Part shown: positions 1 to 9,950 of the stretch, piece by piece
Numbering within the stretch: the first letter of the stretch is position 1
Layout of the letters: every line of letters begins with the position of its first letter
Assembly (NCBI GenBank): GCA_903861645.1
Contig: CAIOVE010000052.1
Span: 1-64,000 of the forward strand
Direction: 5' to 3'
DNA: 64,000 bases
Source of the DNA: an uncultured Hyphomicrobiales bacterium
GTDB taxonomy: Bacteria > Pseudomonadota > Alphaproteobacteria > Rhizobiales > Beijerinckiaceae
Program-made: the position numbers and the translations under genes
Notes under the pieces: model-generated
What the model saw: only the letters and a program-made list of their open reading frames with translations
The model's database searches: none
Told to the model about the DNA's origin: nothing

Positions 1-2
1 GC

Positions 3-146
3 GTGTTCGGCGGCGGTTCTTCACGCGCCGAGGCCGCGCCTGTGGATTTGAAGGCGCTTCACGCCAAGATTGGGGAGCTGGCGCTGGAGAATGATTTTTT
101 GGAAGGCGCGCTCATCAAGGCCGGCATGCTGAGCGCAAAACGATGA
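3..146 (+). CDS. IS3-family transposase OrfA, C-terminal fragment (5' end outside window)
   Basis: Frame 3 reads ...KIGELALENDFLEGALIKAGMLSAKR*, typical of the OrfA C-terminus in IS3-family elements; stop overlaps the orfB start as ATGA (143-146). Confidence 0.8.
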   Translation: MFGGGSSRAEAAPVDLKALHAKIGELALENDFLEGALIKAGMLSAKR

Positions 147-970
147 TCGACCGCGTACACGCCCTTCCCATCGCGCGTCAGGCGAAGGTTCTGAACCTCA
201 GCCGGGGCAGCGTCTATTACAAGCCCCGGCCCGTGTCAGCGGCAACGCTCGCGATCATGCGGCGGATCGACGAACTGCATTTGGAGTATCCGTTCGCGGG
301 CAGCCGGATGCTGCGCGACTTTCTCAATCGCGAGGGCGTCGAGATTGGACGCCAGCGCGTCGCGACGCTGATGAAGCGCATGGGCATCGAGGCGCTCTAT
401 CGGCGCCCGAATACTTCGAAGCCTGCGCCGGGACACAAGATATACCCGTATCTGCTGCGCGGATTGAAGGTCGACCGTCCCAACCAGGTGTGGGCGACCG
501 ATATCACCTACATTCCGATGGCGCGCGGCTTTGTTTATCTTGTCGCCGTCGTCGACTGGTTCACGCGGCGCGTGCTGTCGCATCGCGTGTCGATCACGAT
601 GGAAGCGGATTTTTGCATCGAGGCGCTGGAGGAAGCGATGGCGAAATACGGCAAGCCGGAAATCTTCAACAGCGATCAGGGCAGCCAATTCACCAGCGAG
701 GCTTTTACGCGTGTGCTGAACGACAACGCGATCTCGATCAGCATGGACGGCAAGGGCGCGTGGCGCGACAATGTCTTCGTCGAGCGGCTATGGAAATCGG
801 TGAAGTACGAAGAGGTGTATCTGCGCGCCTACGACAGCGTCGCCGACGCGCGCGCTTCGCTCCAAAAGTATCTCGCTTTTTACAACCAGCGCCGTCCGCA
901 TTCGAGCCTTGACCGCAGGACGCCGGATGAGGCCTACTTCGATCGTCTGCCTCAAAGAGCGGCGGCATGA
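143..970 (+). CDS. IS3-family transposase OrfB (DDE integrase domain)
   Basis: Contains NQVWATDITYIPMARGFVYLVAVVDWFTRRVLSHRV, FNSDQGSQFTS, DNVFVERLWKSVKYEEVYL, YNQRRPHSSLDRRTPDEAYF: rve core with D-D-E. Confidence 0.96.
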   Translation: MIDRVHALPIARQAKVLNLSRGSVYYKPRPVSAATLAIMRRIDELHLEYPFAGSRMLRDFLNREGVEIGRQRVATLMKRMGIEALYRRPNTSKPAPGHKIYPYLLRGLKVDRPNQVWATDITYIPMARGFVYLVAVVDWFTRRVLSHRVSITMEADFCIEALEEAMAKYGKPEIFNSDQGSQFTSEAFTRVLNDNAISISMDGKGAWRDNVFVERLWKSVKYEEVYLRAYDSVADARASLQKYLAFYNQRRPHSSLDRRTPDEAYFDRLPQRAAA

Positions 971-1114
971 ACTTCGCGGCGCGTTTGGGGCGCAACTCTG
1001 GTCGGGCTACGCCCTCCCTGCGTCGCGCCCCAAACGCGCATCAAACCGACCAACGAAACCCGGCAGGAGTCCACTTATCGGACGCGCGAAGCTGTTCAGA
1101 CAAAGCCGGCCAGC

Positions 1115-1749
1115 TCTATGTTCGTATTGTCCTAGCCTCCGCTGAATTTTCAAGAGAGATCACATCCTCAGTCCTTTGGTTGATCGATCACGGAGTTGAT
1201 ATCCGGTGCGTTCGGCTTAAGCCGTATAGCCTAGAAAATAAACTTTTGGTGGATGTTCAGCAGATCATTCCCTTACCGGAAGCAACCGAGTACCAAGTGA
1301 AAATCAGAGAAAAGGTCCGCAAGGAACGCGAGGCCCGTGTAAGCGGCGCTGATTTCACGCGCTATAATTTAAACATAGACGGCCAGCAGCACTTGGCCAT
1401 GTGGAAACGACGGGCGATCTTTCAGATATGCCGATACCTTTGCGAAAAAGCTGTTAGTCCTGAGCAAATCGCCTCCCTGTTTGCATGGCGCGCTAACCGC
1501 GTTTGGTATTCGGTTGAAGGGAACGTAAACGCCACAGAATTCTTGAAGCTTGCGCAAGCAAAAGCGGATAATGGTGGAGGCAGCTTCGACCCGCGTCGGT
1601 GGTTTTGTAATGATGATGAACTCATTCATGCAAACGAGAAAACCTATGCTTTCTCGCATCAATGGGGCGGCGAAGGCTGGCGTAACGCAATGAACGCATT
1701 GAAGGAAAAATTCCCGCAATTTAACATCGAATTTTCGCCGGTCGAATGA
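1115..1749 (+). pseudogene. 5'-truncated gene, C-terminal part of a PD-(D/E)XK/RecB-like nuclease-type protein
   Basis: LYVRIVLASAEFSREITSSVLWLIDHGVDIRCVRLKPYSLENKLLVDVQQIIPLPEATEYQVKIREK resembles the nuclease-domain region of this family, but the N-terminus is replaced by IS sequence. Confidence 0.6.
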
Positions 1750-1816
1750 CGTGACCGGAACAAATATCAGCCATTCATTCGAACTAGGCTAGAGCTTCGA
1801 CCAAGGCGCGCCGGGC

Positions 1817-2761
1817 CTACGGCCCAACCTGCTTGCGCACGCTTTCCTCGACGGAGGCGCGTTCACGCGGCGTGAGGCGGTTCATCTGGCTTTCAAGAAA
1901 TTCATCGCGCTCGCCCGCCGAGCGCGCGAGTATATGCCACTTCATGGCCTCGACGAGATTGACCGCGACGCCGCGGCCGGCGACATACATGCGCGCGATC
2001 CGGTTCATGGCGACGGGATTGCCCGCGTTGGCGGCGCGCAGGAAATATTTCGCCGCGGCTTCCTCGTTCTTTTCGACGCCGTCGCCATTGAACAGCATGA
2101 TGGCGTAATCGACTTCCGCCGCCGCGAGGCGCGAATCGGCCGCGGCGCGCAGATATTCGGCGGCGCGCCTGGAGTCCTTGGCGACGCCGCGACCCTCCTT
2201 GTACATGAGGCCCAGCGCGTAGGTGGCGTCGTAGTCGCCCGCGGCGGCGGCGCGGCGGAACAGATCGGCCGCGCGCGGCGCGTTCTGGATTTCGCCATTC
2301 AGCGATTGCAGGCCCAACTGGTAGAGCGCGGCGGGATGTTCCTTGCCAGCGGCGGCCTCCAGCAACGGCAGCGCCTTTTGCGTATTCTGTTCCACGCCCT
2401 TGCCTTCGAGATAGGCGATGGCGAGCGAAAAGGCGGCCTCGGGATCGCCGCGGTCGGCGGCCAGCCTGAACCAGCGCGCGGCTTCCGCGAGGTCTTGCCG
2501 AACGCCCGATCCATCCTTGTAAAGCTGGGCGATCAGGGTCATCGCCGCGGCGTCGTTCTTGTTGACGTCGATACGCTTCTTGGCCTCGGCCATGGCGGTG
2601 AGAAAATAGCCGCGCTGATAGGCGCCCAGCGCGAGGTCGGGCGGCACGCCCGGCGAAAGGTAGTTGACCGAGCCCGGCGGCTGGCTCGCCACGGGCGGCA
2701 GGTTCTGCGCCAGCGCGGACCCGCCGATAAGAATCAGCGCGAGGGCGATGCGCGTGGTCAC
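1817..2761 (-). CDS. Sel1/TPR-repeat protein with signal peptide
   Basis: GTG start chosen at 2761 (VTTRIALALILIGGSALAQ); repeated AAxWFRLAADRGDPEAAFSLAIAYLEGKGV-type Sel1 repeats; GTGA overlap with upstream thiE-like gene. Confidence 0.85.
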   Translation of the reverse strand: MTTRIALALILIGGSALAQNLPPVASQPPGSVNYLSPGVPPDLALGAYQRGYFLTAMAEAKKRIDVNKNDAAAMTLIAQLYKDGSGVRQDLAEAARWFRLAADRGDPEAAFSLAIAYLEGKGVEQNTQKALPLLEAAAGKEHPAALYQLGLQSLNGEIQNAPRAADLFRRAAAAGDYDATYALGLMYKEGRGVAKDSRRAAEYLRAAADSRLAAAEVDYAIMLFNGDGVEKNEEAAAKYFLRAANAGNPVAMNRIARMYVAGRGVAVNLVEAMKWHILARSAGERDEFLESQMNRLTPRERASVEESVRKQVGP

Positions 2762-3441
2762 GCCGACACCGTCGCCCGCAGATGAACGAGCGCCGAGCGC
2801 ACCGCCTCGGCCGGGCCGCGCGGGTCCTTCCAGACGAGGTCGCCCAGCGCGATGAAATCGGCGCCGGCGGCGACCAAGGGGCCGATTTCGTCGAAGGCCG
2901 TCGCGAAGGCGACGCATGGCACGTTGAAAATCTCCGCCCACCACTCGACGCGCTCGAGCGTCTCCGCATGGGGCGGGGTCCAGCCATCCGGCGCCGGCTC
3001 GCCGAACATCAAATAATCAATATCGAGTTCGCCGGCCTCCATCGCGTCGTGCCGCGTCTTGAGGCCGCTCGCGCCAACGATATGGTCGGGCTTGAGCGCC
3101 GCTACCGCTTCCGCGAGGTCCGGGCCGGGGCCGCGCACATGCGCGCCATCCGCGCCCGCCGCGACGATGGCCGTTGAATCGGCGACCGCGATCAACGCCG
3201 CGTCATGGCGCCGCGCGATCATCGTCCATTGCTCGAGCGCCTTGCGAACGCGGCCGGCGTCGCCCTGCGCCGGCGCGACGAGCACGCAGGCGACGGCGCC
3301 ACCTTCCAGCGCCGATTCGAGCATCGCGCCAAACGCGGCGGGATCGGTCGGCGTGGGCGCGACGAGGTAGAGGCTCGGCGCCGGGCGCGCCTGCGCCTTG
3401 GGTTCCGGGGGCTTTTTGGGGCGTTTGGACTTTTTCGACAT
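2758..3441 (-). CDS. Thiamine phosphate synthase family protein (ThiE-like)
   Basis: SLYLVAPTPTDPAAF..., ALIAVADSTAIVAAGADGAHVRGPG, FIALGDLVWKDPRGPAEAV: TIM-barrel ThiE/TenI pattern; Lys/Pro-rich N-terminus. Confidence 0.75.
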   Translation of the reverse strand: MSKKSKRPKKPPEPKAQARPAPSLYLVAPTPTDPAAFGAMLESALEGGAVACVLVAPAQGDAGRVRKALEQWTMIARRHDAALIAVADSTAIVAAGADGAHVRGPGPDLAEAVAALKPDHIVGASGLKTRHDAMEAGELDIDYLMFGEPAPDGWTPPHAETLERVEWWAEIFNVPCVAFATAFDEIGPLVAAGADFIALGDLVWKDPRGPAEAVRSALVHLRATVSA

Positions 3442-3645
3442 GGATCGGGTTTCGCGCCAGAATCACGCCGCGTCAATCGTTGAAAATCAAGGCGACATCG
3501 CGGCGCGCGCCCAACGGCCGCCAATCGACGCGCCTGACCGCCCTCCCCTTGCGTTTCGTCCAATTTTAGCCCTATTTCCTCGCCACTTCGACGCGGCGCG
3601 TGGCCATTCGGCGCGCGCCGGAACTGTGTCTGAAACTGGGAGGGT

Positions 3646-4815
3646 ATGCGGATGCGCGCAGGCGTTCTGGCGCTGTTGGTGGGTTTGGCGGTCGTGGGCG
3701 TCGCCCATGCGAAGGATCCCAGTCCCGACAATGTGAAGGGGCTTTATCTCACCACTGATTTTCCGGCGATCCAGATTCGCGCCGGCGAGGACACGACGCT
3801 TCCGATCACCATCTACAATTATGGCCTGTCGCCGCAGCGCACGGCGATCACGCTGTCTGGCGTGCCGGACGACTGGAAGGCCGAGCTTCAGGGTTCCGGC
3901 AAGCCGGTGAGCGCCGCCTTCGTCGATTACGACGGCCGCGCCAGCCTGAACCTCAAGCTGACGATCCCAGCCTCGGCCAAGCCGGGCGCCTATCCGATCA
4001 CGCTGGTCGCCAAGGGCGACGGCGGCTCCTCGACCCTGCCGATCGCCATCGATCTGGCCGCGCCGGTGGCCGCCAAGCTGACGGCGACGCCGAAATTCCC
4101 CGTGCTCAAGGGCACGCCGAAGACGAGCTTCGACTTCTCGGTCGCCGTAAAGAACGAAAGCTCCGCCGACCTGACGGTGAACCTCGCCGCGGCGACGCCG
4201 CCCGGTTTCACGACAACGTTCAAGGAAGGCTACAACACGCAGGAAATCACCTCCCTGCAAATCAAGGCCAACGAGAGCAAGGACATCTCCGTCGGCGTCA
4301 AGCCGGGCGCGAACGCGCCCGCCGGCCAGACGCCGGTCAAGTTGACCGTCGCCGCCGACAAGGCGACCGTGACGACCGAGCTGACCCTCGACATCGCCGG
4401 CCAGCCCACGGTCGCGATCACCGGTCAGGACGATCGCCTGAGCGGCGAGGCGACCGCCGGTCAGGAAAAGAGCTTTCCGCTGGTCATCCGCAACACCGGC
4501 ACGGCGGCGGCCAAGGGCCTGAGCCTCAATGGCACCGCGCCGAGCGGCTGGACGATCAAGTTCGATCCGAAGGAGCTTTCCGAGGTCGCGCCGAACGGCG
4601 AGGCCAAGGTCAACGCGCTCATCACGCCCACCGCCAAGGCCATCGCCGGCGACTATGTCGTCAGCCTGCGCGCCTCCGGCGACGGCGTGTCGGAATCGGC
4701 CAGCTATCGCGTCACCGTCACCACCTCGACCCTGTGGGGCGTCACCGGCGTCGGCGTCATCGCCGTCGCGCTGCTCATTCTGGTTGGCGCCGTGGGGAGG
4801 TTCGGTCGGCGATGA
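3646..4815 (+). CDS. NEW3-domain protein, secreted, C-terminal TM anchor
   Basis: Signal peptide [22 protein letters not shown], Ig-like NEW3 repeats (LPITIYNYG..., [32 protein letters not shown]), C-terminal [30 protein letters not shown]. Confidence 0.8.
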   Translation: MRMRAGVLALLVGLAVVGVAHAKDPSPDNVKGLYLTTDFPAIQIRAGEDTTLPITIYNYGLSPQRTAITLSGVPDDWKAELQGSGKPVSAAFVDYDGRASLNLKLTIPASAKPGAYPITLVAKGDGGSSTLPIAIDLAAPVAAKLTATPKFPVLKGTPKTSFDFSVAVKNESSADLTVNLAAATPPGFTTTFKEGYNTQEITSLQIKANESKDISVGVKPGANAPAGQTPVKLTVAADKATVTTELTLDIAGQPTVAITGQDDRLSGEATAGQEKSFPLVIRNTGTAAAKGLSLNGTAPSGWTIKFDPKELSEVAPNGEAKVNALITPTAKAIAGDYVVSLRASGDGVSESASYRVTVTTSTLWGVTGVGVIAVALLILVGAVGRFGRR

Positions 4816-5747
4816 GCGAACCGGTCATCCGCGCCGAGCAACTCACGAAGGTTTACGGCAAGGCGGTGGCGGTCGATCATCTTGATCTGACGATCCCGCC
4901 CGGCGAGGTGTTCGGCCTGCTCGGCCCGAACGGCGCCGGCAAGACGACGACGATCCTGATGCTGCTCGGTCTCACCGAGCCGACGTCGGGCGCGGCGACC
5001 GTGGCGGGTTTCGACCCGCTGCGCCAGCCGCTGGAGGTCAAGCGCCGCGTCGGTTATCTGCCGGATCAGGTGGGGTTCTACGACAACCTCACCGGCAACG
5101 AGAACCTGCGCTACACCGCCAAGCTCTGCGGCCTGCGCGGCAAGGAGGTCGACGACCGCATCGCGGCCGCCGCCCGGCGCGTCAAGCTCGACTACGCCAT
5201 GAACAAGCCCGTCCGCGCCTATTCGCGCGGCATGCGTCAGCGTCTCGGCATCGCCGAAATCCTGATGAAGGGCGCCTCCATCGCGATTCTCGACGAGCCG
5301 ACGGGCGGTCTCGACCCGCAGGCGACGCGCGAGTTTCTCGAACTGATCCGCTCGCTCAAGCACGACGGCATGACCATCCTTTTGTCGTCGCACCTGCTCG
5401 AAATGGTGCAGTCCATCTGCGATCGCGTCGCACTGTTCAATCGCGGCAAGATCGGCCTGATGGGCCGCGTCGACGAGTTGATGAGCAACGTGCTCGGCGG
5501 CTCGCATGTCGTGCGCGTCGAGGCGTCGGGCGCGGGCCTCGCCGAGGCCATCGCGAAAGTGCCGGGCGTCGCGCGCGTCACGAACGAGGGCGGCCAGTTG
5601 CGCGTCGAGGCGGGCGGCGACATCCGCGGCGACATCGCGCGCGCGGTCGTCGCGGCGGGCGGCGATCTCAAGATGATCGACGCCGGCCACGCCAGCCTCG
5701 AGGATGTTTACACGCGTTATTTCGAGGGAGCGCCACATGCGGCGTGA
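4812..5747 (+). CDS. ABC transporter ATP-binding protein (NosF-like)
   Basis: Walker [13 protein letters not shown], signature [15 protein letters not shown], Walker [18 protein letters not shown] overlap with upstream gene. Confidence 0.93.
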   Translation: MSEPVIRAEQLTKVYGKAVAVDHLDLTIPPGEVFGLLGPNGAGKTTTILMLLGLTEPTSGAATVAGFDPLRQPLEVKRRVGYLPDQVGFYDNLTGNENLRYTAKLCGLRGKEVDDRIAAAARRVKLDYAMNKPVRAYSRGMRQRLGIAEILMKGASIAILDEPTGGLDPQATREFLELIRSLKHDGMTILLSSHLLEMVQSICDRVALFNRGKIGLMGRVDELMSNVLGGSHVVRVEASGAGLAEAIAKVPGVARVTNEGGQLRVEAGGDIRGDIARAVVAAGGDLKMIDAGHASLEDVYTRYFEGAPHAA

Positions 5748-6693
5748 GGGTTGGGCCCTGTCGGGCGTCGGTTCCGTCGTGATGAAGGAACTCGCCGACA
5801 ATCTGACGAGCACGCGCATGCGCCTGCTCGAGGGATTGATTTTCCTCACCGGCGCCGGGGCGGTCTATTCGACCATCGGCGCCGTGAAGGAAGTCATCGG
5901 CGAGGATCCGTTCATCTTCCTGCGGGTGTTCACCACGGGCATCCCGCCGCTGCCGTCGTTCGTCGGTTTTCTCGGTTTTCTCATCCCCATCATCGCCATC
6001 GCGCTGGGCTTTGACGGGGTGAACGGCGAGTTCAACCGACGCACGATGAGCCGCATCCTGGCCCAGCCGATCTATCGGGACGGCCTGCTGTTCGGCAAAT
6101 TCCTCGCTGGCCTCGCGACGATCGCCATGGCGCTGACCGCGCTGTGGCTGTTCGTGACGGGTCTCGGCATTCTCATGCTCGGCCTGCCGCCGAGCACGGA
6201 GGAGGTGTTGCGCAGCTTCGCCTTCCTGCTGGCCTCGATCGCCTATGGCGGCGTGTGGCTGGCGCTGGCGATGCTGTTCTCGGTGATCTTCCGTTCCGCC
6301 GCCACCGCCGCGCTCGCGGCGCTCTCGGTCTGGCTGTTGTTCGCCTTCTTCTGGCAGATGCTGGTGGTTCTGCTGACGCCGATCATCGCGCCCATCGACC
6401 CCTACAACCTCCAGTCGCAGGTGCACACGGTCGAGGTCGGTCTTGGTCTCGCGCGCCTGTCGCCGAACACGCTGTTTTCCGAAACGGCGCTGGCCTTTCT
6501 GAACCCCGCCGAGCGCGGCCAGAACCTCGGCGTGCTGTTGCCTTCGCAATTGCAGGGCGCCATCTCCGGCCCGCTGCCGTTTGGCGAAAGCGTCGCGCTG
6601 GTGTGGCCGCAGATGACCGGCATGTTCGCCAGCTTCATCGTGCTGTTCACCATCGCCTATGTGATGTTCCAGCGTCAGGAAGTCCGCGCTTAA
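5737..6693 (+). CDS. ABC transporter permease (NosY/ABC-2 type)
   Basis: Multi-TM protein starting [33 protein letters not shown]; overlaps the ATPase gene. Confidence 0.88.
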   Translation: MRREGWALSGVGSVVMKELADNLTSTRMRLLEGLIFLTGAGAVYSTIGAVKEVIGEDPFIFLRVFTTGIPPLPSFVGFLGFLIPIIAIALGFDGVNGEFNRRTMSRILAQPIYRDGLLFGKFLAGLATIAMALTALWLFVTGLGILMLGLPPSTEEVLRSFAFLLASIAYGGVWLALAMLFSVIFRSAATAALAALSVWLLFAFFWQMLVVLLTPIIAPIDPYNLQSQVHTVEVGLGLARLSPNTLFSETALAFLNPAERGQNLGVLLPSQLQGAISGPLPFGESVALVWPQMTGMFASFIVLFTIAYVMFQRQEVRA

Positions 6694-6716
6694 CCGACCG
6701 CCATCGTTATTCAGGA

Positions 6717-6747
6717 AGCCCTTCCCGCCTCGCGGGAAGGGCTTTTT
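6717..6747 (+). terminator. Intrinsic terminator after ABC operon
   Basis: AGCCCTTCCCGC-ctc-GCGGGAAGGGCT followed by TTTTTG. Confidence 0.9.
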
Positions 6748-6749
6748 GT

Positions 6750-7475
6750 TTACATCGGCTTCTGGAACTTCAACGCGAATTCATCGACCGGCGTCGGGTT
6801 CTTGAAGATAATGGTTTCGCGCGTGTCCTCGGGATGCCGCAGGAACTGCGCGTCGGCGACAAATTTGAATCCGGCCGCCTCGACCTCCGCCCTCAGGCTT
6901 TGCTCCGCGATCCGGTGCAGCGTCTTGCCGACGGCGACGCCATCCTCGGGCTTGGCCGACCAATCCGTCACGATCAGCCATCCACCCGGCTTCAACGCGG
7001 CGAGGATCGCCTTGTTCATCCTGGCGCGATCGACCTGCATGTAGGTCGTGTCGTGGTAGTAGTTGAAGAAGGTAACGAGATCGAGGTTGTTGACGTCGGC
7101 GGGCGCGGGATCGTCGAAGGGCCGCACCAGTTGCGTCACGTTCGCCATGGCCTGCGTCTTGAGGCGCGCGAGGAATTTCTCCGGCTCGCGATCATTCTGC
7201 CCCCAGACATGGCCCGTCGGCCCCACCGCGCGCGCGATGAGCTCGGTGCTGTAGCCGGCGCCGGCGCCCATATCGAGCGCCTTCCAGCCGGACTTGACGC
7301 CGGCGAAGGCCAGCAATTCGGCGGGATGCCGTTTCTGGTCGTTCTGGCGATCGGCGTCGGCGCGGTCAGGCGCGGCGACCAGCGCCTGATAGTCCTGCGC
7401 CATCGCCGCCGGCGCCAGGGCCGCCGCGGCGACCGCGAGCGCGAGCCCCGGCGCGATCAAGAATGTCATGCGCAT
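6750..7475 (-). CDS. Class I SAM-dependent methyltransferase with N-terminal signal peptide
   Basis: MRMTFLIAPGLALAVAAAALAPAAMAQ signal; ALDMGAGAGYSTELIARAVGPTGHV motif I; DLVTFFNYYHDT. Confidence 0.85.
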   Translation of the reverse strand: MRMTFLIAPGLALAVAAAALAPAAMAQDYQALVAAPDRADADRQNDQKRHPAELLAFAGVKSGWKALDMGAGAGYSTELIARAVGPTGHVWGQNDREPEKFLARLKTQAMANVTQLVRPFDDPAPADVNNLDLVTFFNYYHDTTYMQVDRARMNKAILAALKPGGWLIVTDWSAKPEDGVAVGKTLHRIAEQSLRAEVEAAGFKFVADAQFLRHPEDTRETIIFKNPTPVDEFALKFQKPM

Positions 7476-7539
7476 GTTGAACTCCCCCGCCCCGCGACGG
7501 ACGCGCGCGGCTGTTGCTGTTGATCGCGCGTCCGCGCGA

Positions 7540-8580
7540 CTATTTCTTTTCGACGCGCGAGAGAATTTCGATCATTCGTTTTTTCTGCTCGGGCGTTGGA
7601 TCGGAGACGACGCCCAGCGTCGCCTTGCGCGTTTGCGCGGCATCCATGAAGCCGATGAATCGCTGGGTGCGCTCGCCCTCGGCGATCAGCGCGGGATCGG
7701 TGAGCGTCGTCTTGACGGCCTCGGACAGAAAGGCGACGCGCTCGGGCGGCGTGCCCGGCGGCGCCACGAGAATGCGGCCGATCTTTTCCGCGGTCGAATG
7801 GAAATCCAGCAACGCGGCTTCGTCGGGTTTCAGCGTCACGCTTTCAAAAAGCGTGGGCACGTCGGGGAAGATCGTCGAGCGCGCGCGGCTCATGGTCGAG
7901 AGCACCTTGATCTTGCCGCCCTTGACGTAATTGGCCGCGGAGGTGTCGACGATGTACATCATGTCCATCTCGCCATTGGCGACCGACATGGCGGATTCAT
8001 TGCTGCCGGGATAACCGAGCACGATGTTGCAATCGAGCTTCAGCGCCTCGCAGACGAAGGCCGCGCCATCCGACAGGCCATCAATGGGGCCGCCCGCGGT
8101 CCACATGTATTTCTTCCTGGCCTCGACCACCTGTTTCGGCGACGTGTAGGGCGAGTTGACGTTGACGAGCCAGACCCAGGGATTGCCGCTGACCGTGCCG
8201 AGATGTTCGAGTTTCGCGAGATCGTAGCGCACGCCCTGCTGCTCGATGAACTGGCCGAAGGCCGCGGCCATGCCGTTGACGAGCATGATCTGCAAGCCAT
8301 CGGGCGGGGCCGTCATCATGCGGTTGAGCGCGCCGATGCCGCCGGCGCCCGGCTGATTCTCGACGATGACATTGGCGCCCAGCGCCTTGCCGAGATAGGG
8401 CGCGATCATGCGGGCGTAGAGATCGAAGCCGCCGCCGGCGCCATAGCCAACGATGACCCGCACCGTCTTGCCCTTGAAGAAAGCCGCTTCCGACGACTGC
8501 GCGCGCGCGGCGATGGGGAGGAGGCAGGCAAGCGCCAGCATCGCCGCGCCAATTCGCCTGATGTTCCACCCAAGGCGCAT
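7540..8580 (-). CDS. Bug/TctC-type tripartite tricarboxylate transporter substrate-binding protein
   Basis: Signal peptide then KTVRVIVGYGAGGGFDLYARMIAPYLGKALGANVIVENQPGAGGIGALN. Confidence 0.88.
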   Translation of the reverse strand: MRLGWNIRRIGAAMLALACLLPIAARAQSSEAAFFKGKTVRVIVGYGAGGGFDLYARMIAPYLGKALGANVIVENQPGAGGIGALNRMMTAPPDGLQIMLVNGMAAAFGQFIEQQGVRYDLAKLEHLGTVSGNPWVWLVNVNSPYTSPKQVVEARKKYMWTAGGPIDGLSDGAAFVCEALKLDCNIVLGYPGSNESAMSVANGEMDMMYIVDTSAANYVKGGKIKVLSTMSRARSTIFPDVPTLFESVTLKPDEAALLDFHSTAEKIGRILVAPPGTPPERVAFLSEAVKTTLTDPALIAEGERTQRFIGFMDAAQTRKATLGVVSDPTPEQKKRMIEILSRVEKK

Positions 8581-8726
8581 GTTTCCCCCCCGTGTTCGTC
8601 GGCAATCCCGTCCGGCCATGATTGCTTTGTTCGCCACGCGAGGCAAGCGCGTCGCGCCTGTCGCGGCGATGGAAATGCGCTAATATAAGCCAGCCGGCGA
8701 TCAAGCCGGGGCCTCGGGGAAACGCC

Positions 8727-9890
8727 ATGTCGACACTCGCCAGTCTTTGCAAACTCGCCGCCGCGACGCTCGCCTCCGTCCTCGCCGTTGGCGCCGCGCG
8801 GGCCGAACCGCCGCTGACGCTGGCGCGCAACGGGTCGTTCTATGTCGGCGGCAAGATGACCGAGATCGACGGGCGCGCCGTGATGATCAATCACATGTAC
8901 GTCGAATACATGATCCCCGCGCGCAAGACGCATCCCTATCCCATCGTCATGGTGCATGGCGGGCTGCGCACCGGCGTGAATTTCACCGGCACTTTCGATG
9001 GCAAGGAAGGCTGGGCCCAGTATTTCGTGCGGCAGGGCTACGCCGTCTATCTCGTCGATCAGGTCGGGCGCGGTCGCTCGCCCATCATCGAGAAGGCCTA
9101 TGGCCCCGCCCGCATGGGCGACACGCGCGGCGTGCAGAAGCGCTACGCCCAGCAGGAAAAATACAAGCTCTGGCCGCAAGCGCACTTGCACGCGCCATGG
9201 CCGGGCGGCGGCGAGATGAGCGACCCGTGGGTGGTGCAACTGAGCGCCTCGCAGGCGGTGGAGATCGAGAATTTCCACACGCAGCAGGAACTCAACCGCG
9301 ACGCGCTGGTGGCGCTGGTGGACAAGATCGGCCCGTCGATCCTGCTCGCCCATTCGCAGGCCGGCGCCTTCCTGTGGCCGGTCGCCGACGCGCGACCGAA
9401 CGCCATCAAGGCCATCCTCGCCATCGAGCCGAATGGCCCGCCCGTGCGCGCGGTGGATTTCACCGGCGCGCCCGACTGGTTCAAATATGGCGAGGTCGCG
9501 CTCGCCTATGGCGTGACCGACGTGCCGCTGACCTACGCGCCGCCGGTCAAGGACGCGTCGGAGCTGAAATTCGTCCAGCAGGACAAGCCCGACGGCGAAG
9601 GGCTGGTGCGATGCTTCGAGCAGGTCGAGCCGGCGCGGCAACTGCCCAACCTGCGCGACATTCCCACGCTGGTGCTGACATCGGAGGCGTCCTATCACGC
9701 GCCCTATGATCACTGCACGGTCAAATACCTCCAGCGCGCCGGCGTGAAGCCGAGCTTCATCCGGCTCGCCGATGTCGGCATTCACGGCGATTCCCACGTG
9801 CTGATGCTGGAAAAGAACAGCCACGCGATCGCCGGCGTCATCGCACGCTGGCTGTCGACCTCCCTGCCCGGCAAGCAGGCCAGGCGCTGA
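8727..9890 (+). CDS. Secreted alpha/beta hydrolase (esterase-like)
   Basis: Signal peptide; PIVMVHGGLRTG, GYAVYLVDQVGRGRS, ILLAHSQAGAF nucleophile elbow. Confidence 0.85.
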   Translation: MSTLASLCKLAAATLASVLAVGAARAEPPLTLARNGSFYVGGKMTEIDGRAVMINHMYVEYMIPARKTHPYPIVMVHGGLRTGVNFTGTFDGKEGWAQYFVRQGYAVYLVDQVGRGRSPIIEKAYGPARMGDTRGVQKRYAQQEKYKLWPQAHLHAPWPGGGEMSDPWVVQLSASQAVEIENFHTQQELNRDALVALVDKIGPSILLAHSQAGAFLWPVADARPNAIKAILAIEPNGPPVRAVDFTGAPDWFKYGEVALAYGVTDVPLTYAPPVKDASELKFVQQDKPDGEGLVRCFEQVEPARQLPNLRDIPTLVLTSEASYHAPYDHCTVKYLQRAGVKPSFIRLADVGIHGDSHVLMLEKNSHAIAGVIARWLSTSLPGKQARR

Positions 9891-9950
9891 TTGCTTTTGG
9901 CGCGCGGCGGGTTGAAAAAGGTTTCACCTTTCCTCCCGCCGCGCGTTCGC

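Larger units (their letters stand above)
1..1120 (+). mobile_element. IS3-family insertion sequence, right part; left end outside window, right end approximate
   Basis: OrfA/OrfB plus the sequence ggagtccacttatcgg...ctgttcagacaaagccggccagctcta, which resembles right ends of related IS3 elements; exact terminus not determined. Confidence 0.75.

Noticed and set aside
8715-8732. Shared GGGGAAACGCCATGTCG around two start codons (8727 and 44097)
   Set aside because: Likely convergent ribosome-binding-site context rather than a functional repeat.
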